A stretch of 28,020 nucleotides of DNA from Planctomycetota bacterium (GTDB lineage: Bacteria; Patescibacteriota; Patescibacteriia; Patescibacteriales; UBA12465), in the NCBI GenBank assembly GCA_025453315.1, contig JALOQQ010000006.1:1-28020 (forward strand). The letters are read 5' to 3'. Below, piece after piece: positions 7,704-15,502 of the stretch. Position numbers and translations under genes: made by a program. Below the pieces are notes generated by a model. It did no database searches and had not been told where the DNA came from. It saw only the letters and a list, made by a program, of their open reading frames with translations. Position 1 is the first letter of the stretch. Every line of letters begins with the position of its first letter.

Positions 7704-8684
7704 ATGAAAACACTTTTTTCTAAACACCGTAAACAACGGACAATCCGAGGAGACAACATCCGAAGATCGTCAAGGCATTATGTGAAATGTCTGTTCCTGA
7801 CCCTAAGTTTTTTATTTAATTATCCACTATTTCTAAAAATTATTGGGATGGTTATTAAAAAATTTAAAATCTCTCTCAGCCTCTTTTTGGCTTATCCAGC
7901 AAATCAAGATTATTATTTAGATTATTTCTTTTCTTGGGAAAAAAAATTCGATAATTGGCGTCCAAGATTTGGAGCTATTATTAAACAAGAGAGAGGAAAA
8001 TGGATATTAATGTACATTATTCCTTGCCAGGAAAAAGACATTAAAGATGCGAGTGAAAACGATTTTAAGTTATTAGTAAACAGACTGGAGAAAAAAAGTA
8101 TTCTCTTACAAGCGCAAAGTAGAATAACTTACTCCGGAATTTTAGAAGGCTTATTATCAAAGAAAGGTTTATTAAACAGAAATGTTACTGCCGATATAAC
8201 CTCTCAAATAATAATTCAAGCTAAAGAAAAACTATTTACTGACAATTTAATATCGGAAAAAATTGTTAATAATCCAAAGGATTATTCAGTAATACTTTTG
8301 GGTGGTCGTGGCTACATCGGAGTTCATTTAAAAGAATTATTACCTGATTTTCACTGTATTGATCAGGGTGATTCTTTTCCTGAACATCTTAAGGGAAAAA
8401 ATGCCATTTTGATTAATTTAGCTCCTCAAGGGACGTTTACGAGTAGAGCAAATGAATTGTGGCCAGAAATGATAGTTTTAAATGAAAGCTATCCTGGTCC
8501 CAATATTAGAGAATTGGCTATCTTTAAATCTAAAAGCATAAAAATTTTCCACATTAAAGGGGTGGAACCAGAATTTGTTTTTCCAAAGTTCACTAGAGAT
8601 TATTATGGCGCCACACCCTGTTGTAGCATCCAACCCAGTGATAATTTTAAAGTAATTATTACGGAGTTGTTAAAAAGGAATTAA
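7704..8684 (+). CDS. unrecognised protein with a Rossmann-like nucleotide-binding segment, 326 aa
   Basis: I do not recognise the family. The N-terminus (1-30) is very basic, followed by a hydrophobic stretch at about 29-60 (KCLFLTLSFLFNYPLFLKIIGM). The middle (about 65-190) is mixed helix and strand. At about 197-212, VILLGGRGYIGVHLKELL follows the strand-GxGxxG-helix pattern of a Rossmann fold, and after it come further short strands (AILINLA, KIFHIKG). SGILEGLLSKK and NVTADITSQ upstream of the glycine loop loosely recall the layout of shikimate-dehydrogenase-like or acyl-ACP-reductase proteins, but the match is too weak for a name. The start may instead be the ATG at 7848, which would remove the odd basic leader. 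It lies between a receiver protein and a hybrid kinase, after a terminator, so it has its own promoter or none visible. Confidence 0.65.
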   Translation: MKTLFSKHRKQRTIRGDNIRRSSRHYVKCLFLTLSFLFNYPLFLKIIGMVIKKFKISLSLFLAYPANQDYYLDYFFSWEKKFDNWRPRFGAIIKQERGKWILMYIIPCQEKDIKDASENDFKLLVNRLEKKSILLQAQSRITYSGILEGLLSKKGLLNRNVTADITSQIIIQAKEKLFTDNLISEKIVNNPKDYSVILLGGRGYIGVHLKELLPDFHCIDQGDSFPEHLKGKNAILINLAPQGTFTSRANELWPEMIVLNESYPGPNIRELAIFKSKSIKIFHIKGVEPEFVFPKFTRDYYGATPCCSIQPSDNFKVIITELLKRN

Positions 8685-8704
8685 AAAAAAATTCTTAAAA
8701 CCTT

Positions 8705-8735
8705 CAAAGCGTGGCGCATCACGCTTTGTATTTTA
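8705..8735 (+). terminator. strong hairpin between the Rossmann-like gene and the kinase gene
   Basis: A perfect 9-bp inverted repeat CAAAGCGTG (8705-8713) and CACGCTTTG (8720-8728) with loop GCGCAT, followed by TATTTTAT. It is by far the most GC-rich element in this gap. It could be an imperfect intrinsic terminator. Because the kinase start codon lies only 18 bases beyond it, it could also be a 5'-end hairpin or operator affecting kinase expression. Confidence 0.6.
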
Positions 8736-8745
8736 TAAATTACTT

Positions 8746-11457
8746 ATGAATATATTTTTCGACAAAATCAATATCGCCCTAGTCATTACGGCGGCCATTA
8801 ATTTCATTTTAGGAGCTATTATTTTGCTGCGCGGCCGAAATAGAATGGTAAGGATGATTTATACTTTTAATGTTATTGCTCTTATCGCCTGGGTAATGGC
8901 TATGGTTTTTTATCGCTCTTCTAGTCCAGAAAATTCTTTATTAAGCTGTCTATTTTTATATATTGCTCCGACATTTGTGGCTAGCACCTTTCTTTATTTT
9001 ACTTACATATTTCCCTTTTCTGATAAACCATCACGAACAAAAACAATAACAATCTTCGCCATAAACTTAATATTAATAATTCTAGTGGCGATACCGGGAG
9101 TAATTATAAAAGAAGTTAATGTCCGTCCTGGTTTAGAAAAAGAAATAATTTTTAGTCGTCTTTATGTTTTTTATTTTCTGTATATTTTTGGTTATTTCAT
9201 GTTCGGCTTTTTTCGTCTTTTTAAGAAATATTTTAGAACTACTAAAAAAGAACGTTCACAGATAGCTTATTTTCTAATAGGTTACTGCTTAACAGCAACT
9301 CCTTCTTTTATTACAAATTTGACCATGCCCTGGCTAGGACACTTTTACTTAAATTGGCTAGGACAAATTTTTACACTTACACTGGTGGCTTGTACGACGT
9401 ATTCCATTATTATTCATCGCTTTGCCGGCATCCACGTTATTTTTGGCAAACTTTATATTAATATAGCTTTAGCAATTTATTCTTATTTCTTTTTCTATTT
9501 TTTTCTCAATATACATAATAATTTTCTTAATGGACCAACTTCCAAATTAGCAATATTAATTGGCATACCATTTGCCGTTTTATTTTCTTACGTCTTTATT
9601 AAATTCTTTGATTTCATTAAAAGAACTAGTGAAAAATTATTTTATCGCGGCGACAATCCTCAGCGCATTAAAAAAGATCTTATAATACAACTTGGAAAAA
9701 TAGTTGATATTCAGCAATTAAATCAAGTATTACAGGAAGAATTGAATCGTCTTCTACATACCGACAAACTGACCATAGCATTGTTTTTGGAAAATAAAGA
9801 AGCGGATGATGAACATAATATAAACTGGAAGACTTTACGCATGCTCAATCCCTTTGCCTTCCCAGAATTAATCAGCTCAAAATATATTGAGGAGCTTTAT
9901 AATTTACTCTATAAAACATTTGTTAAAAATCCTATCATTATTGTTAAAGAAGAAATTGGTAATCTAAATTTGAAACAACCCTTTCTTCTCAGAATAGCCC
10001 ATTTAATTAATACTACTGAAATTGATATTATTGCTCCCCTTTTAAATCGTAATAAAATAGTGGGGTTCATTTTCTTAGGCGAAAAACCTAATCACCAAGC
10101 TTATACCAAAGAAGAGATTGAATTTATTGAAGATATTTCACCACAATTAGCCAGTGTTTTTACCAATGCTTATCTCTATGACAACATGGAGAATCTCGTT
10201 AAAATACAAACCGAAGAATTAAAGCAAAAAAGCTTATACATGGAAGAATTACTGGCCATGAAGACTGATTTCTTAAGAGTGGTTAATCATCAACTCAATA
10301 CACCACTTTCCATTATGAAAAATGCTTTTGCTCTTATTAAAGATCAAACTATCTCTTCAGACGACGGTTTAAAATATATAAAATCTGGTTTACAAAGAAT
10401 TGATGACACAGTAAATGACTTTTGGCACGCCTTTGCTCTAGAAGGCGAACGTTTAAAAATGAGGCCGGAGATAACAACTATTCAAAAGGTAATTGAATCA
10501 CTGGTGGAAGAAAAAAAGAGCATGACTATGGTGCAAAACCGTAATCTAAAAATAGAAATATTAGAGCCAAACAAGAATTTGCCAGAAGTCTTTTGTGATG
10601 CTAAACAAATTTCTCATGCTCTATCCAACATCCTAGATAATGCTATTTTTTATACTTTAGAAGGTGGGGTGCGTGTTTCTTTTTTAGTAATTTCCTCATT
10701 TGATAAAATAACGGAAAATAAAAAATACGTAAAAATATTAATTGAAGATAGTGGTATTGGCATAAATCAAAAAGATCAGGAAAAATTATTCAAAAAATTC
10801 TCTCGCGGCATTAAGTCTACTAATTATCACGTTAATGGTTCTGGCTTAGGATTATATATTGCCCGCAAAATAATTGAAGCTAATAATGGTGAAATAATTT
10901 TAGAAAAAACCGAAGTTAACCATGGTTCAACTTTTAGCGTTATTTTACCAATTTATGATCCTAGTCTACCAATTTCTGTTAAAAATAAAACTTGGCATCA
11001 CAGTTCATTCCCTGATGTCGAACGACAAACAAAATCGGCTAATAAAATACCAGAAAATCCTAAAAATATTTTACTAGTAGAAGACGAACAGTTCCTAGCT
11101 GACACCTATATTCTATATTTAAAACGACAAGGTTTTAATGTGGAGTTAGCCGGAGAAACAGAACAGGCCTGGAAAAAAATACAAAATGAAAAAATAGATG
11201 TTATTCTCTTAGACATAGTCATACCACAAAACACCAATGATGATTTTATTTATACTGTTGCTGAACAGGGTTGGGATTTATTAGAAAAAATAAAAAACAA
11301 TTCTACTACTAAAAATATTCCGGTTATTATTCTTACCAACCTTAACACCGAGCAAGATAGAGAAAGGGCTAAAAAAATGGGCGCTAACGACTATTTATTT
11401 AAAGGAACAACCACGCCGGAAATATTAATTGAAAAAATAAAAAATATTTTTAAATAG
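8746..11457 (+). CDS. membrane hybrid histidine kinase (7TM-type sensor, GAF-like, HisKA, HATPase, receiver)
   Basis: A 903-residue sensor kinase. The first 290 residues hold about nine hydrophobic helices. The first seven resemble the histidine-kinase N-terminal 7TM sensor module, so the signal is sensed in or at the membrane. A GAF-like cytoplasmic segment spans about 310-475, then a short coiled linker. The H box is DFLRVVNHQLNTPLS with phosphorylatable H515. The ATPase has its N box (ISHALSNILDNAIFY), G1 box (IEDSGIGI), F segment (LFKKFSRG) and G2 box (GSGLGLYIARKI). The C-terminal receiver (about 775-903) has acidic residues LVEDEQ, acceptor D823 in LLDIVIP and the conserved lysine in YLFKG, with an unusually long loop after the aspartate. 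It likely hands phosphate to a further protein. The receiver at 7228 or the OmpR-type regulator at 4158 are candidates by proximity only. Confidence 0.93.
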   Translation: MNIFFDKINIALVITAAINFILGAIILLRGRNRMVRMIYTFNVIALIAWVMAMVFYRSSSPENSLLSCLFLYIAPTFVASTFLYFTYIFPFSDKPSRTKTITIFAINLILIILVAIPGVIIKEVNVRPGLEKEIIFSRLYVFYFLYIFGYFMFGFFRLFKKYFRTTKKERSQIAYFLIGYCLTATPSFITNLTMPWLGHFYLNWLGQIFTLTLVACTTYSIIIHRFAGIHVIFGKLYINIALAIYSYFFFYFFLNIHNNFLNGPTSKLAILIGIPFAVLFSYVFIKFFDFIKRTSEKLFYRGDNPQRIKKDLIIQLGKIVDIQQLNQVLQEELNRLLHTDKLTIALFLENKEADDEHNINWKTLRMLNPFAFPELISSKYIEELYNLLYKTFVKNPIIIVKEEIGNLNLKQPFLLRIAHLINTTEIDIIAPLLNRNKIVGFIFLGEKPNHQAYTKEEIEFIEDISPQLASVFTNAYLYDNMENLVKIQTEELKQKSLYMEELLAMKTDFLRVVNHQLNTPLSIMKNAFALIKDQTISSDDGLKYIKSGLQRIDDTVNDFWHAFALEGERLKMRPEITTIQKVIESLVEEKKSMTMVQNRNLKIEILEPNKNLPEVFCDAKQISHALSNILDNAIFYTLEGGVRVSFLVISSFDKITENKKYVKILIEDSGIGINQKDQEKLFKKFSRGIKSTNYHVNGSGLGLYIARKIIEANNGEIILEKTEVNHGSTFSVILPIYDPSLPISVKNKTWHHSSFPDVERQTKSANKIPENPKNILLVEDEQFLADTYILYLKRQGFNVELAGETEQAWKKIQNEKIDVILLDIVIPQNTNDDFIYTVAEQGWDLLEKIKNNSTTKNIPVIILTNLNTEQDRERAKKMGANDYLFKGTTTPEILIEKIKNIFK

Positions 11458-11537
11458 CAATAATATTATCTCAAATAATTATTATCTTCAAAGCTTATCG
11501 TATTTAAGTAAACTTATTTTTCATTAAACATAAAAAT

Positions 11538-11569
11538 AAAAAAGACTTCTCTAAAGAAGTCTTTTTTTT
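11538..11569. terminator. bidirectional intrinsic terminator between kinase and mgtA
   Basis: AAAAAAGACTTC (11538-11549) and GAAGTCTTTTTT (11556-11567) form a 12-bp stem around TCTAAA. A T run follows on the plus strand, and the flanking A run gives a T run on the minus strand. It lies between convergent genes and can end both transcripts. Confidence 0.9.
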
Positions 11570-11600
11570 AAAAAAACAGTATTTAGTTTAAAAATTTAAT

Positions 11601-14165
11601 TTAGGCAAAATATTTCTTATAAATTAAAGCTTTTAGTTTTTGTACTAACAATAAATAGACTAACACAATTAAAGTAATGGCGCCGAATACGGATAAAGAA
11701 ATCGGAGTGAAGCCAAAATAAGAACCGAGAGAAGTAAAAGGTAGAATAAAAGCTAAAACAACTATAGAAACAACGGAAAAGACTAAATACTTTCCGGGAC
11801 GACTTTGTACAAAAGGAATTAAACGCGTACGAATAATAAAGATAACCAAGGTTTGAGTAGCTAAAGATTCTAAAAACCAACCCGTTTGAAATAAAGAAGC
11901 ATTGGCGGAAAAAACAAAATACATAACCACAAAGGTAATAATATCAAACAAGGAACTAATTGGGCCAAACAGAATCATAAAGCGCTTAATTAGTTTATTA
12001 TTCCAACGCTTTGGTTTCTCAACATACTCAGGATCAACATTATCAGTAGGAATGGTAATTTGAGAAAAATCGTACAAGAAATTATTTAACAAAATTTGTA
12101 TGGGAAGCATCGGTAAAAATGGCAATAAAAATGAAGCAACTGCCACGGAAAACATATTACCAAAATTAGAACTTAAACCCATTAAAATATATTTCATGGT
12201 ATTACCGAAAGTTTTACGACCCTCAGTTACACCCAGAGACAAAACCTTTAAATCATTGGTCAATAAAATTAAATCAGCCGCCTCCTTAGCAACGTCAACA
12301 GCATTATTTACCGAAATACCAACATCAGCGCGTTTTAGAGGAAGAGCGTCATTAATACCGTCGCCCATATAGCCAACGCAAAAACCATTACTACGTAATG
12401 AAGAAACAATTCTTCCCTTTTGTTCTGGAGAAATACGAGCAAAAATAGTCACTTCATTAACTCTTTGTTTTAACTCTTCTTCACTCATTTTCTCTAACTC
12501 TTCACCAATAAGAATACCCTTAACTTTAACATCAACCTCGCTACAAATTTTCTTAGTAACTAAATCATTGTCGCCGGTAATAATTTTAATCTCTATTCCC
12601 TGAGCTTCTAAAATATCAATCGCTTCTTTAGCTTGATACTTAGGTGGATCTAAAAAAGCCATAAAACCTAAAAGAATTAATTCACCTTCATCGCTTATTT
12701 GATATTTATTTTTAACTGTTACTTTTTTATAACCCAAAGCCAAAACACGAAAACCATCAGCGCTAAGACTATTATATTCCTTTTGGGCCGCCTCTTTCAT
12801 TTCTGCTGTAAAGTCCTTTAACTGCCCATTATCCTCATAAGAATTAACAATAGTTAAAATTTCTTCCGGAGCTCCTTTACTAATTAAAAAATATTCTCTT
12901 TCTTTTTCGACAACAATAGAGAGGCGACGACGAATAAAATCAAAAGGAATTTCATCAATCTTCTGATATTCCTTAATAACAATCTTGTCGTTAACTTTTA
13001 AAACGGCATCATCCAAAGGATTCTCAATACCTGACTGAAAATAACTATTTAAATAAGCAAAATCAAGAAGTTTGTCCGAGTTATTGCCATAAATATCAAC
13101 ATGTTTTACTAATTCAATATTATTCTCGGTTAGGGTGCCGGTCTTATCAGTACACAAAATATTCATACCGCCAAAATCATGAATAGAATTTAAACGCTTA
13201 ACAATAACACCGTGTTTAGACATACTTAAAGAACCACGGGCTAAAGTAATAGACATTATCATTGGCAAGAGTTCTGGAGTTAAACCAACGGCTAGCGCCA
13301 AGGAAAACATTAAAGAATCAAAAAGACTATGACCAGCAACAAAAGAATTAAGGAAAAAAATAATAATCACTAAACTAGAAATTATTTTAGTAATTAAAAC
13401 ACCAAAACCCCTAACGCCTTTTTCAAATTCAGTTTCTTCTTCGGCTTCCTCTAAATTCTTAGCTATCTTACCAAAAACGGTATGAAAACCAGTATTAATA
13501 ACTACGGCTTGCGCATAACCATTAACCACATTAGTTCCTAAAAAAACTAAGTTTTTTTGAGCACTAATTTCATTTTTAAATTCTACTGAAGAAGAAAAAT
13601 CTTTACCAACCGGAAAAGCTTCGCCAGTCAAGCTAGATTCATTAACAAAAAAATCATCAGAAGAAATAATACGAGCATCGGCTGGAATAATTGAACCTAC
13701 CGATAAACAAACAATATCACCAGGAACAAGTTCAGAGACTTTAAGACATTCCTTTTTTCCAGAACGTAAAACTTCAACCTTAGTCACTACCTTTTCTTTT
13801 AATTTTTCAACGGTTTTTTCTGATTTATATTCCTGAAAAAAATCCATGACAATACTAAGAACAATCATTAAGTAAATAATAACTGCCGAACGTTTATCGC
13901 CAAAAGTCAGAGAAAGGGTGCCGGTAATAAGCAAAATAATAATTAAAGGACTAGCAAATTTAAGAAAAAATCTTTTCAACCAAGTTTTTTTCTTTTTAGC
14001 CACTAATTCATTAGGGCCGTAATTTTTTAAACGTTCCGCAACTTGTTCATTAGTTAAACCCTGAGGAGAAGTTTTTAAAATTTCCAAAACCTCAGTAACT
14101 GATTTTAAAACGTACTCCGCCGCTGGCAAAGCGTCTTTATTTTCTGTTTTTTTGTCTTGTTCCAT
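11601..14165 (-). CDS. mgtA: MgtA-type P-type ATPase (P3B, magnesium transporter family)
   Basis: An 854-residue P-type ATPase of the MgtA/MgtB class, integral to the cytoplasmic membrane. The N-terminal cation-ATPase segment (TSPQGLTNEQVAERLKNYGPNEL) comes first. The actuator loop reads LTGEA at 179-183, where most relatives have TGES. The M4 ion-site motif is PELLP at 297-301, as in magnesium ATPases. The phosphorylated aspartate is D340 in CTDKTGTLTENN, and the hinge motif is MGDGINDALPLKRADVGISV. The C-terminus has the usual helices, with NNFLYDFSQITIPTDNVD, a P3B hallmark in M6. Magnesium import is the best-supported role for this class. The substrate is inferred. The gene lies 44 bases after uvrC, with a possible promoter overlapping the uvrC end, and stops at a shared bidirectional terminator. 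Confidence 0.93.
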   Translation of the reverse strand: MEQDKKTENKDALPAAEYVLKSVTEVLEILKTSPQGLTNEQVAERLKNYGPNELVAKKKKTWLKRFFLKFASPLIIILLITGTLSLTFGDKRSAVIIYLMIVLSIVMDFFQEYKSEKTVEKLKEKVVTKVEVLRSGKKECLKVSELVPGDIVCLSVGSIIPADARIISSDDFFVNESSLTGEAFPVGKDFSSSVEFKNEISAQKNLVFLGTNVVNGYAQAVVINTGFHTVFGKIAKNLEEAEEETEFEKGVRGFGVLITKIISSLVIIIFFLNSFVAGHSLFDSLMFSLALAVGLTPELLPMIMSITLARGSLSMSKHGVIVKRLNSIHDFGGMNILCTDKTGTLTENNIELVKHVDIYGNNSDKLLDFAYLNSYFQSGIENPLDDAVLKVNDKIVIKEYQKIDEIPFDFIRRRLSIVVEKEREYFLISKGAPEEILTIVNSYEDNGQLKDFTAEMKEAAQKEYNSLSADGFRVLALGYKKVTVKNKYQISDEGELILLGFMAFLDPPKYQAKEAIDILEAQGIEIKIITGDNDLVTKKICSEVDVKVKGILIGEELEKMSEEELKQRVNEVTIFARISPEQKGRIVSSLRSNGFCVGYMGDGINDALPLKRADVGISVNNAVDVAKEAADLILLTNDLKVLSLGVTEGRKTFGNTMKYILMGLSSNFGNMFSVAVASFLLPFLPMLPIQILLNNFLYDFSQITIPTDNVDPEYVEKPKRWNNKLIKRFMILFGPISSLFDIITFVVMYFVFSANASLFQTGWFLESLATQTLVIFIIRTRLIPFVQSRPGKYLVFSVVSIVVLAFILPFTSLGSYFGFTPISLSVFGAITLIVLVYLLLVQKLKALIYKKYFA

Positions 14166-14196
14166 ATTTTTTTAAATTTCTAATAAGCTTGGTAAA

Positions 14197-14225
14197 ATTG
14201 TATCATTTATTATTTCTTAAAACTA
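14197..14225 (-). promoter_or_regulatory. possible mgtA promoter overlapping the uvrC stop
   Basis: Reading the minus strand, TAGTTT, a 17-base spacer and TACAAT with an upstream TG (extended -10). The -10 match is good and the -35 match weak. It would start transcription just before the mgtA ATG at 14165. It partly overlaps a direct repeat. Confidence 0.35.
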
Positions 14226-14242
14226 GTATTATTTCTTAAAAC
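14208..14242. repeat. 16-bp direct repeat at the 3' end of uvrC
   Basis: TATTATTTCTTAAAAC occurs at 14208-14223 and again at 14227-14242, separated by TAG, giving a 19-base period. It spans the uvrC stop codon. Because 19 is not a multiple of three, the second copy is read in another frame in the last codons of uvrC. It looks like a slippage duplication. Confidence 0.8.
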
Positions 14243-15409
14243 AGATTTAAAACTACGAGCCTTACGACCAGCTTTAACAGCAAAACGATGAGCTTCTTCC
14301 CTAACCTGTAATAAAGTTATTTTTATACTGGCCGCTAATTTCTTAAAATCACTAGTTACGCCACGAGAAAAAACTAATTTATCGCCACCCAATTTAGAAA
14401 TACCGACAATAGGCACACGAATGTTTTTTTCTTCTAAAATTTTAAAAACAAAATCAATTTGTGGTTTACCGCCATCAATCATTAATAAATCAGGACGTGG
14501 CCAATCTTGATGCTCAAAGCGACGCCACAGAGCTTCTTGTAAAGCACGCTCATCATCACCGGCCGGAGCTTTCTTAATCTTAAATAATCTATATTCTTTT
14601 TTATCAATTTGACCATTACTAACAACCACCATAGAAGCATAGGTTTCCCTTCCTGTTAAATGAGAAATATCATAACCCTCGATACGATTTAGTTGTGGTG
14701 AACTTAAATCATTATCACGCGTTAGAAGTGAAACTTCCTGAATATGTTCTAGAGCCCTAATTTTATCCGGATTTTCTTTAATTAAATTTTGTAATAATCT
14801 CTTTTTTTCTCCAGCTAAAAGTAGACAAATATTTTTAATATTTTTCTGATATTCTTGGGAAGAAATCGTTCCCAAACAAGTACCCGGACAAAGACCAATT
14901 TGATAATCAAAACAGGCCTTGCCACTCAAAGGCTGACAATTACTATAAGGAAAAACGCGGCGAATAATACGAAGGGCATTTTGAATTAAAGTATAGGTTT
15001 GATAGGGGCCAAAAATTTTAAATTTCTGTTCGGGAAATTTTTTTAGATCTTGTCCGCGAATAATAATTGGCCTTGGATAATCACCAGAAGAAATTACTAT
15101 ATAAACGAAAGAACGATTATCCTTGTCTTTAACATTATATTTAGGCCAATGTTTCTTTATTAAATTAGCTTCTAAAATTATGGATTCTAAAACCGTGTCC
15201 GTGCTTTGCCATTTTAAATCTCTAGCTAAAGTAACCATTTCCGCGATACGCGAGTCAATGCGTTTTTGAAAATATTGAGACAATCTTTGTTTCAAACTAG
15301 TGGCACGACCAATATAAAGGGGCTTTCCCTTGTCATCAAGCCAAAAATAGACCCCAGGAGTCTTTGGTATATTCTTTAATTTATCCTTTAAATTAGTAAT
15401 AAAATTCAT
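14210..15409 (-). CDS. uvrC: UvrC excinuclease subunit, short form lacking UVR and HhH modules
   Basis: UvrC makes the dual incisions in nucleotide excision repair. This protein has 399 residues against roughly 600 in model bacteria. The N-terminal GIY-YIG nuclease is intact: GVYFWLDD at 19-26, LYIGRA at 31-36 and the catalytic glutamate E80. Four cysteines, C158, C166, C174 and C178, match the spacing of the reported iron-sulfur ligands of UvrC. The RNase H-like 5' nuclease domain keeps its acidic residues D247 (GYDISH) and D312 (MIDGGK) and H374 (EEAHRFA). Two parts are missing: the UVR helix pair that should follow LLLAGEKKRLLQNLIKE at about 196-212, and the whole C-terminal double helix-hairpin-helix after FAVKAGRKARS. 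A direct repeat at the 3' end has altered the last residues. Confidence 0.9.
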   Translation of the reverse strand: MNFITNLKDKLKNIPKTPGVYFWLDDKGKPLYIGRATSLKQRLSQYFQKRIDSRIAEMVTLARDLKWQSTDTVLESIILEANLIKKHWPKYNVKDKDNRSFVYIVISSGDYPRPIIIRGQDLKKFPEQKFKIFGPYQTYTLIQNALRIIRRVFPYSNCQPLSGKACFDYQIGLCPGTCLGTISSQEYQKNIKNICLLLAGEKKRLLQNLIKENPDKIRALEHIQEVSLLTRDNDLSSPQLNRIEGYDISHLTGRETYASMVVVSNGQIDKKEYRLFKIKKAPAGDDERALQEALWRRFEHQDWPRPDLLMIDGGKPQIDFVFKILEEKNIRVPIVGISKLGGDKLVFSRGVTSDFKKLAASIKITLLQVREEAHRFAVKAGRKARSFKSVLRNNTSFKK

Positions 15410-15428
15410 ATATTAGAGCTTATACTTA

Positions 15429-15457
15429 TTGACAAAAATTAATAAAAAAGTTATACA
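15429..15457 (+). promoter_or_regulatory. upstream promoter P1 of the intergenic RNA
   Basis: TTGACA at 15429-15434 is a perfect -35 box, followed by a 17-base spacer and TATACA at 15452-15457. It points away from uvrC and into the gene-free region. Predicted start near 15464. Confidence 0.65.
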
Positions 15458-15467
15458 CAACAAACTA

Positions 15468-15496
15468 TTGACAAAATACAGTATTTATATTATTAT
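15468..15496 (+). promoter_or_regulatory. downstream promoter P2 of the intergenic RNA
   Basis: A second perfect TTGACA at 15468-15473, a 17-base spacer and TATTAT at 15491-15496. Predicted start near 15503. It lies exactly 39 bases after P1. No other promoter in the window matches the -35 consensus so well. Confidence 0.75.
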
Positions 15497-15502
15497 ATAA
15501 AT

